Shown here: one piece after another, positions 56,451 through 64,000 of the stretch
Position numbering within the stretch: the first letter of the stretch is position 1
How the letters are laid out: every line of letters starts with the position of its first letter
Assembly (NCBI RefSeq): GCF_030272615.1
Contig: NC_081409.1
Coordinates: 245,959,502-246,023,501 of the forward strand
From: Cryptomeria japonica
Taxonomy: Eukaryota > Streptophyta > Pinopsida > Cupressales > Cupressaceae
Reading direction: 5' to 3'
DNA: 64,000 nucleotides
Program-made: the position numbers and the translations under genes
Notes under the pieces: model-generated
Database searches by the model: none
What the model was told of the DNA's origin: nothing
What the model saw: only the letters and a program-made list of their open reading frames with translations

Positions 56451-56684
56451 GTAGGAGAAGACTTCATCACTATCACATGGTCTAAATTCTACCTAGCTTA
56501 GTTGTCACCTAGCTTGTGGTTAACATCATCAATACCTCACCCCAAATCCTAATTCAAGGACTGAGGTACAATCCCAATCAAACCCATCGCATCCTTATCC
56601 AAGGACCATCCAATTCCATCCCTATCAAATCAAAATTTGTTTTCCTATCATTAAATTTTCTTCTAAATCATCTTTAAGGTTACC

Positions 56685-58195
56685 ATGGTCTTGACTCGCT
56701 CCCAAAAGGCGAAGATGGTTGCCCAGAGAAACACCAGTAATATGCCTGAGTTTAGAGATCTCTTCAATCAAAATCCTCAACCTGAAGAGGAGAAACTTGT
56801 TGACCAACGCAACCTTTCTCCACATGTCCAAATTTTTTTTGTTGATCCTTACAATCAAGACATGATGGATAAATTTTTCAAACATAATGCTAATGGGATG
56901 GTAGCTCATCTCATCACTCAAGGGGCGCGTCTGCCCCCATGATTTGATCGATCTATCCTTGATGGACCTCTGAAAGGTGACCTCATAGATCAAATTACCA
57001 TTGGCACTATCCTCCATCCATCACCCGTGACATTTGCACCAATAGTTTTTGTACCTCCAATCTTTGTACCTCAAAGCTCGTCCAATCCAACCATATCCCA
57101 ACCTCCTAGGTCGACTGTCCCTCTCTATAGTTCTCCCAATTACATCAACACAATTTTACCTCCCATTAGCACTATCCATGGGTCACATCCTCAAGTTACA
57201 TCACAACCTTCCATCACATCACAACCTTCTATCTCCTCACAACCTATCATTGCCTCATATCAATACATTCATGGTGGTGGTATCCATATTCATCTCATCA
57301 AATACATATCCCGAACATGGGTCATTATGTCCCTCACATCCCTAATCAACAACCTAACATCTTAAAAATAATTCAGGACATGAAGGACCTTATCAAAAAC
57401 TTTAAGAATGGGACAAACAAGAGACCCTACATGTTTGAGGAAATATGTCCTTGTCCCTATGACCCATCAATTTCCGTCGCACCCTACCCACCTAGATTCG
57501 AAATGCCTATATTTGAAAAATACAAAGACAAGGGTGACCCTAGAGACCACGTCCATGAGTTTCACATTTTATGTCAAGAGGTCTCCTATAGTGACCTATA
57601 CCTCAGAAGGCTTTTTCCAAAAAGTCTTGGCGATGATGCCCTCTCTTGGTTTTTTGCCCTACCCCGTGTCTCCATCACATCATTCCCATACATGGTAGAT
57701 TTTTTTTTGTCTCACTATGCCTACAATATTAAAAATAACACTTCTATGATGGACTTATGCAATACCAAGCAAAGGCCCAAAGAAAATTTCGCCAACTTCC
57801 TCCAAAGATGGTGATATCTCATCAAGAAATTCCTATGGGACATACTAGAACCTCATCAAGTTGAGCTATTCCAGCGTAACTTGGTACTTGAATTATCTAA
57901 ACCATTGACTTGTCAATGCTCGAGTACCTTTGATGAAATATCCAAGAAAGGTCTAGCCTTGGAACGTGTTCTTTTGGAAGAAGGAACACTAAAACATTAT
58001 CAAAAAACTAACCAAGGTTCATCTTACAAGGACAAGCCAAAATTTTGGTCTAAGAACAAGACTGTAGTTAATGATGGAGTCACTAATTCCAAGCGCATCC
58101 AAACTATCACCACCCCATCCAAACCCACCACTACCAATTATTTCTTCAAAAAACAATCCAATCAATCACAACACCGCAATAATCCCTCCGTCTAA
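56685..58195 (+). pseudogene. Gag of element C
   Basis: Starts MVLTRSQKAKMVAQRN at 56685. TGA at 56940, then the same frame to about 57360 through a Pro/Ser/Thr-rich linker with repeated ITSQPS units. A frame change moves to the core ORF 57317-57814, which has the retrotransposon gag fold: PRFEMPIFEKYKDKGDPRDH, FPKSLGDDALSWFF and TKQRPKENFANFLQRW. A TGA at 57812 is followed, in phase, by 57881-58195 (FDEISKKGLALERVLLEEG). Gag assembles particles. Confidence 0.8.
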
Positions 58196-59021
58196 GGTCG
58201 ACCTCCCCATTCCAGCAACCAATCCCAACGTGAGTACACTCTTCTTGGTGAGCCTATATAGGTCATCTTCCAAAAGTTTGTCAAGGCTAGTGTGGTTGTC
58301 TTTTTGATAACCCTTCCTTTTGACCCCAATCAACTTAAACCCTAGTGGTACAATGAGAATCAATATTGTGATTACCACCATGTCAATGGTCATGATACAT
58401 GAATGTGTATGAAACTTAAGAACTACATTCAAGACCTAATTGACAAGGGGGACATTGAAGTAGTAGGCGCTAAACCTAATAATTCCAATGATAAACTCAA
58501 GATGTACCAGGATCCATTCCATAAACATGGTAAATACAAGGCCTCATCATCTCACACTGTCAATTATGACTACACTAATTATGTCTTCAACTTTGATTCC
58601 TTGATAGGTCACATAGAACCTATTGATACCAATATTAACACCATTACCAACCAAGGATCTGATTCCTCTCCCACCTCCACAATCATCCAGTTGGTCCTCT
58701 CAAGCCAAAATTGTTATTCAAGGTGATACACCCTCAAATGCTCAGAATGACTGCAATGTGACCACCTACAAAGGAAGAGTAACCATCCAGGGAGCTCCTC
58801 CATGTCCCTTGCAACCTCCCATGTCATTTACCTACCAATATGATATCCTTGATCATCTCAGGAAAACTCCTGCATAGATCTCCATACTTGAGCTCCTCAA
58901 GACATCCCCCATCCACAAAGATATCCTTGAACAAGCCCTCCTAGAGTCTCTCATTCCTGACAATATCAATCCAGCCTAATTCTAAGCCCCCATAGGAAAC
59001 CTCACTGTGTAGAACCACTTT
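58196..59021 (+). pseudogene. Gag-protease linker with Cys/His motif (element C)
   Basis: A CDYHHVNGHDT segment, a TGA and then CMKLKNYIQDLIDKGDIEV (58360-58460) form the C-x2-H-x3-GH-x5-C motif typical of Tat/Athila-type gag ends. The rest is a low-complexity Pro/Ser/Thr linker with several frames open and no further domain seen. Confidence 0.6.
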
Positions 59022-60263
59022 GTGTTCACATCTAAGGATGCACCCACCAATGACTTGTATCACAATAAGCCCCTTCACATTGAGGCTATTGTACAGAAAC
59101 TCAAAGTCAAGAAAGTCCTTATAGACAGTGGATCTAGTTTAAACCTATGTACATATAAGTTAATCAAGCAACTAGGAATCTCTGAGGACTTGGTTGGCCC
59201 ATTTGGAAAGATCGCAATAAAAGCCTATGATGATGCAGAAAGGGTTTCAAAAGGTACAATCACACTGCCTCTCCAAGTGGGCCCTACTATTGTAGAAACC
59301 ACATGCCAAGTCTTAGACCTTGACCACCCATATAACATCCTTCTTGGTTGTCTATGGATCCATTCCATTCAAGTTTTCCTATCCACCTATCACCAATGCT
59401 TGAAATTTCCATTCAATGGTAGAGAAGTCACCATTCACACTAACCCACAACCCTTCCAATATTGCAAACTTCTTGAAAGGAATCACCCTTACCACTGTCC
59501 GCTCAACTCACCTGCTCCACCACCCCCATCTGATCCCTCGAATGTTTCCTCCACTTCATCTCAATCCGAGGTCAAGGTTAAAATAATTGATAATGGTTGT
59601 GGAGAATATACCCTTCAAAATGCCCTCTACATGGGTCAAAACCTACCTTCTCCCAAGACATATGGTAGGTCAAAAGAAATCAAGCAAAACAAACCCACTA
59701 TAAAATGCAATGAAACCACCTTCCAGCAGTGAGGCCCACTTGATGAAGAAAGATTGGAAACCAACGTCACCTCTTGGTTGTATCGAGAGGAAGATGAAGA
59801 ACCAGTAGACATCCCCAAGAAGATGTATCGAAAGGCATCCACCATGGTAGAGAAGATAGGATACAAAGGACATGGTCTTGGAGCAAAAGAAAAAGGCAAA
59901 AAATCACCCATCTCTTCGATCTCCTGTGAGTATAATAGAGGCTTGGGTTTCTCTCCTATACCTAAGATCACTATCATTGGTGCCCAGCCTAATCCTCCTA
60001 CTGAAGGTGAAGATTATAATGAAGAGGAATTCCATGAAATTCCTTTCAAATACCTTGACGACATATTTCACGATGCCCATATGAACACTATCACTCCTGC
60101 CACCCCTCCCAATCCATTTGAGCTTAAACCGGTACACCTTGAACTTATTGACTGGGGCCAACGAGGACAACCTACCTTGGACATTTGTGCTGATGATGAT
60201 GCCCTCCTGGCATTACTTAACATGCAAGGCCTTGAGAAACACACATCTATTAATGGGATTTAG
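59022..60263 (+). pseudogene. Protease followed by a G-patch domain (element C)
   Basis: One frame broken only by a TGA at 59730. The protease active site is KVLIDSGSSLNLC (near 59116, intact Asp-Ser-Gly). PYNILLGCLWIHS (near 59331) is the second conserved loop; its Arg-Pro is Leu here. After the stop, VEKIGYKGHGLGAKEKGKKS (59852 onward) is a G-patch core (Gly-Tyr-x3-Gly-x-Gly-Leu-Gly), a nucleic-acid-binding module also known after protease in some retroelements. An acidic tail (EGEDYNEEEF) leads toward RT. Confidence 0.8.
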
Positions 60264-60371
60264 CTTCATCCAAAAGCTTACTTTGGTAGTTAGGTCAATT
60301 CTCTTAGTCGCAAAAATGAAAATAAAAATGAAAATCAAAAGTCCCTTGGTGAAAACCTCTCCAAGGCTCCT

Positions 60372-61544
60372 TTGGACATGGAAAAAGTAAAAATAAAGGA
60401 CGCATCTTCTAGTGAAAACCCGGATCAGGCACTAAAAGATGAAGGACTTGACCTTCCTACCATTGTTCCCCCACATCAGGAAAAATCACCTTTACTCATT
60501 GAGGAGACAAAAACAATCAATTTGGGTATAAAAGATAATCCGAAGGATGTGCTCGTAGCCAAGTCTTTAACAAATCAAGAAATACAAAACTTCATGAGCT
60601 TTTTGGACTAAACAAAAATCAATTTTGCTTGGTTGTATGATGATATGCCAGACCTTGATCCTAACTTGGTAGTACATAATCTTGTTGTTCATCCAGATGC
60701 CAAATGAGTCAAATAGAAGCTATGCAAAATGCATCCTCAAATTTCTCTCCTACTCAAAGAATAATTACAAAGGATGTGGGATGCCGGCTTCATCAAACCC
60801 ATTGATTATCTTGAATGGGTTTAAAATATTATACCCGTTGGCAAGCTTGCTAGGGGTATTAGAATTTATATTGACTTCAAAGACCTTAACAAAGCATGTC
60901 TAAAAGATGACTTTCCACTGCCTAATATAGACATGATCGTAGATCTCACAACCGAATATGAGATGATTTCCCTTATGGATGGTTTTTCTAATAAAATTAG
61001 ATACATATCATTGAAGAAGATCAACACAAGACAACATTCACTACACCTTGGGGCACATTTTGCTATCAAGTCATGCCCTTTGGACTCAAGAATGTAGGAA
61101 CAACCTACCAATGTGCAATGACAACTATCTTTCATGACTTCTTGCACAAAATGATGGAAGATTATGTCAATGATCTCCTAGGAAAGTCAGAAACAAGAGA
61201 TGGGCATATTCCAATCCTAAGGCGGATCTTTGAGAGACTTGAGAAAATATAAGCTACGTCTAAATCCTAAGAAATGTATCTTTGGAGTTACATCAGGAAA
61301 ACTCCTAGGTTTAATAGTTTCTCATAGATGCATTGAGTTATATCCCATTAAAGTAAAAGCTATAATGGAAATGCCTCCTCCTAAGACACTTAGACAGTTT
61401 TGTAACCTACAAGGGAGACTTTATTCTATCCGCAGGTTCATTTCACAGTTGGTAGATAAGTGCCACCCATTTACACATCTCCTAAGGAAAGATACTAAAT
61501 TCAAGTGGGATTGTCTTTGTCAAAAGGCCTTTGATAAGCTATAA
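60372..61544 (+). pseudogene. Reverse transcriptase of element C
   Basis: 60372-60611 encodes a charged spacer. RT homology begins DDMPDLDPNLVVHNL near 60640, with stops in the next 60 codons. Conserved IRIYIDFKDLNKACLKDDFP (near 60864) and ISLMDGFS follow. The YxDD box reads YVND (61163-61174): the first catalytic Asp is Asn by GAT-to-AAT. A frame change follows, then the thumb/connection in 61230-61544 (LRLNPKKCIFGVTSGKLLG, IMEMPPPKTLRQF). A substrate-copying role is inferred from the family; this copy is dead. Confidence 0.85.
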
Positions 61545-61940
61545 GAGTATCTAGCTTCTCCTCCAGTCTTGATGCCTCCTATTCCAGGACATCCACTTCT
61601 TTTGTACATATTAGCAGCTATAGTGGCACTGGGGGCATTACTAGCACATACATATGATCAAGGCAAAGAGAACACAATCTACTACATTAGTTGTACACTT
61701 GTAGGGTATGAGCTCAATTATATCCCCATAGAAAGAGCTTCCCTTGCATTGGTCTTCAACACACATAAGCTAAGACATTACATGCTCAATAATAAGACTA
61801 AGCTAATTGCAAAGATTGACCCCCTTAAGTACCTATTGTCTAAAGTTGCTCTCACTGAAAGAGCTATAAAATGGGTCATGTTACTAAGTGAATTTGATAT
61901 TGAGTACGTATACTGAAAAGAAATGAAAGGACAAGCTAAA
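61545..61940 (+). pseudogene. First RNase H domain of element C
   Basis: ORF 61569-61916 includes PLLLYILAAIVALGALLAHT, ISCTLVGYELNYIPIERASL and LKYLLSKVALTERAIKWVML, the usual Ty3/gypsy RNase H and its tether. The first catalytic Asp position reads Ile-Leu-Ala without Asp. It ends with EFDIEYVY followed by a TGA near 61914. Confidence 0.75.
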
Positions 61941-61989
61941 GTAGATCAATTGGCTGATGCTTCTCTTCAAGGTGATCACCCCCTTATAA

Positions 61990-62440
61990 TAGAATTTTTA
62001 GAGGATGTCACAATGACTATCACAATATCATCTAAATGGAAGTTGTGCTTTGATGACTCTTGTACACAAATGGATTAGGGGTAGGTATCTTGCTCATGGC
62101 ACCTCAAGGATATTGCATCCCGAAGTCATACAAGATTGCCTTTGCATGTACTGACAACATCGCGGAGTATGAAGCTTTAATCACTGGGCTCTTCCTAGCC
62201 ATCCATTGGAAGATAACCGAGTTACAGGTCTATGGTGACTCCCAACTTGTTATAAAACAAGTAAATGATGAGTATCAAACATAATATGACATGTTACTTC
62301 CTTATCGCAATATGGTAGAAAACCTCAAGCAACATTTCACTCTTATCCAGTTTGATTAGATTCCTAGAATGAACAATTGTGTTGTTGATTCTATGGCTAC
62401 AATTGGTTCCCTCCTCTAGATGTCGATGAATAGTCAAAAG
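61990..62440 (+). pseudogene. Second RNase H (archaeal-type) domain of element C
   Basis: LCFDD near 62045 gives the first Asp. GVGILLMAPQGYCIPKSYK and ACTDNIAEYEALITGLFLA (Glu) follow, then LQVYGDSQLVIKQVN (Asp, near 62231) and a terminal PRMNNCVVDSMATI near 62365. A duplicated RNase H between the first one and integrase is specific to the Tat group. Stops at about 62076, 62282 and 62357. Confidence 0.8.
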
Positions 62441-62682
62441 TGTGAGTTCTTGGTTGAGAACCTCCTACTTCTAACATATGATGTCCCTACATTTGAAATG
62501 GTGTGTGTCCTCATTGGTTATGACTCCCCTTGGTATCAAGAAACCTTTTCCTACCTTCGAGACAACACCATTCCCCCAAACCTCGCTAAAACCCAACAAC
62601 AAACCATCATCTGCCATTCTGCCCACTACACCATCCTTGGGTATACCCTCTTTCAAAGGAATTTTGATGGATCCCTCCTAAG

Positions 62683-63790
62683 TTGTTAGACAAAGAGGAG
62701 GCTGAATGGGCACTACCTAAAGTGCACAAAGGTATTTGTGGATCACACTCAAGTTTACTTAGATTAGCTAAGAAGATCTTGCACATAGGATATTATTGGC
62801 CTACAATGGAAGAAGACACATACCATTATGTGAAGAATGTGTCCTTTGTCAGAAAAATGATGACAAAATTCATGCACCTTCTTAGGATCTACAACCGTTC
62901 ATCACACCATGGCCCTTCTCACAATGGGGTCTTGATGTCACAGGGAAAATCCACCCCTCCTCATCCAACGGTCACAAGTTCATAATAACCGCCACTGAGT
63001 ACTTCACTAAGTAGGTGGAAGCCACACCCCTCACCTTTACCACTAGCAAACAAATTTCTAAGTTCATCCTAAATTACCTCGTCCATCAATATGAAATTCC
63101 TAAGGTAATCATCACAAATAATGGCTGACCTTTCAAAAATCAGGATGTTAAGGAATTATGCCATAAATTCTCCAATCGGCATCGTTTCTCTACTCCATAC
63201 TACCCGCAAGTTAATGGTCAAGTTGAGGCTTTGAATAAAACCCTTATCAAAATCCTCAAAAATATAATCAATGAAGTTGGTCGCGATTGGCACTTGCAAC
63301 TCCATCCTACCCTCCCGGCATACCACACAAGCATTTGCACATGCACAAGCACCACTCCATATTCCCTAGTCTTGAGTTTTGAAGTTGTCCTTCCCCTTGA
63401 GATCGATATCCCATCACTTAGGGTATCAATGCAGAACATTCTCTTGAGGAAGAATATAGAGTTGCCAGATTGCATGAGCTTGAATTGCTAGACGAAAGGC
63501 ACCTCAAGGCCTTGAATCACCTTTAGGTATATCAGAACTGTCTATGGTTGAGCTATAACAAGAAGGTCTGAACCTAAGAATTTGATAGTGGTAATCTTGT
63601 GCTTATGAAAAATCAGAGAAACCTACAGTACTGTGAAAAGAAAGGAAAGTTTGAGCCTAATTGGCTTGGACCATATGTGATCACTGCAAAGTATGGATTA
63701 GGTGCGTATTAGTTGGCTACTCCCGAAGGAGAACCCTTGGATGAGCCTATGAACATCATACACCTAAAAAATATTCCACACCTAGTTTTT
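62683..63790 (+). pseudogene. Integrase of element C
   Basis: Zinc domain: HKGICGSHSSLLRLAKKIL with GYYWPTM, then a Cys pair around 62838 in another frame. Core: WGLDVTG (first Asp, near 62928), then ITNNG (near 63112), where the second catalytic Asp is Asn and a TGA follows. PYYPQVNGQVEALNKTLIK (Glu, near 63200) is intact. C-terminal motif VLMKNQRN and FEPNWLGPYVI near 63605-63680. The frame changes at 62900-63000 and stops are frequent. Confidence 0.8.
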
Positions 63791-63980
63791 AGAGGTCACT
63801 AGTTTTTCAAAAATTAGAAAAAATTAAATAAAATAAAAAATTGAAAAAATAAAAAAAAGAAAAAAAATCAAGAAAAATCAAGAAAAATACAAAAAAAATG
63901 AAAAAATAAAAATCAATTCGTCCATTAGTGAAAACCATTTTGAGTCACTATGGGAAAGTACCTTGGTGAAAAATTGGTTC
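63791..63980 (+). other. A-rich 3' region of element C
   Basis: Noncoding. 63800-63920 is an A-rich tract built of GAAAAA/AAAAAT words. The window ends before the polypurine tract and 3' LTR. A similar tract lies at 15829-15935. Confidence 0.5.
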
Positions 63981-64000
63981 CAGTTGTCAAGGTAAATAAG

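Larger units (their letters stand above)
40243..63980 (+). mobile_element. Tat-like Ty3/gypsy retrotransposon (element C), runs off the right edge
   Basis: A 5' LTR starts at 40243 (TGTACACATCTAAAA) and resumes at 54550 after a LINE insertion. Gag, protease with G-patch, reverse transcriptase, RNase H, a second RNase H and integrase then follow on the plus strand. The second RNase H between the first and the integrase is the hallmark of the Tat/Ogre group. Stops are common. The 3' LTR lies beyond the window. That the two LTR pieces belong to one element is inferred from orientation, shared AATTAATT-rich character and the LINE target duplication. Confidence 0.75.

Noticed and set aside
56625-57017. 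Minus-strand ORF of 130 codons over the C gag start
   Set aside because: Antisense to the gag N-terminus, which has clear family similarity (MVLTRSQK).

Overview
This window looks like nuclear repeat DNA from a plant with a large genome. A gymnosperm is my best guess, from the long Tat-like Ty3/gypsy, chromovirus and Copia elements, the plant L1-type LINEs and the deep nesting; that is inference, since no host gene is available for placement. I found no host protein-coding gene, tRNA, rRNA, CRISPR array or bacterial feature. Nearly all coding capacity belongs to retroelements, most carrying stops and frameshifts.

Layout. Element A (426-5295) is a Copia-type LTR element with no pol. It carries a coiled-coil/zinc-knuckle gag-like ORF and a long charged ORF, and it lies in the gag of chromovirus E (5296 to about 11345, plus strand). 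Next comes a 5'-truncated Copia relic F (about 11600-14860), then a pyrimidine-rich spacer with a 40-bp tandem repeat, leading to a polypurine tract and an LTR-like sequence at 17031. From 18 to 23.3 kb the DNA is AT-rich. It holds a minus-strand LINE scrap, a degenerate tandem array of about 230 bp units and a near-perfect 42-bp-arm hairpin. Copia element B (23311-31046) is structurally complete: two LTRs, tRNA-iMet-type primer site, gag, protease, integrase, reverse transcriptase, RNase H, polypurine tract and a perfect 5-bp target duplication, but with about nine stops. From 31.8 to 40.2 kb there are a LINE 3' fragment, a probable minus-strand solo Copia LTR, unrecognised sequence and a minus-strand Copia relic.

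The right half is a three-level nest. Tat-like gypsy element C starts at 40243 and runs off the right edge. A LINE (J, about 40422-54549) sits inside its 5' LTR, flanked by an 18-bp imperfect target duplication. A minus-strand chromovirus (D, 44036-52300) sits inside the LINE. D has the order LTR-internal-LTR-partial internal, the mark of a tandem array later cut by a deletion that also removed the middle of the LINE reverse transcriptase. A Tourist-like MITE (54791-55233, TTA duplication) lies in the same C LTR. C encodes gag, protease followed by a G-patch, reverse transcriptase, two RNase H regions and integrase.

How they work together. Each autonomous element encodes its own copying cycle. 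A lacks an enzyme set but shares primer site, polypurine tract, 3' leader motif and LTR ends with B, so a B-like relative may have mobilised it. Many inactivating changes are single C-to-T or G-to-A transitions, including active-site Asp-to-Asn and Glu-to-Lys changes, as expected for methylated, silenced repeats.
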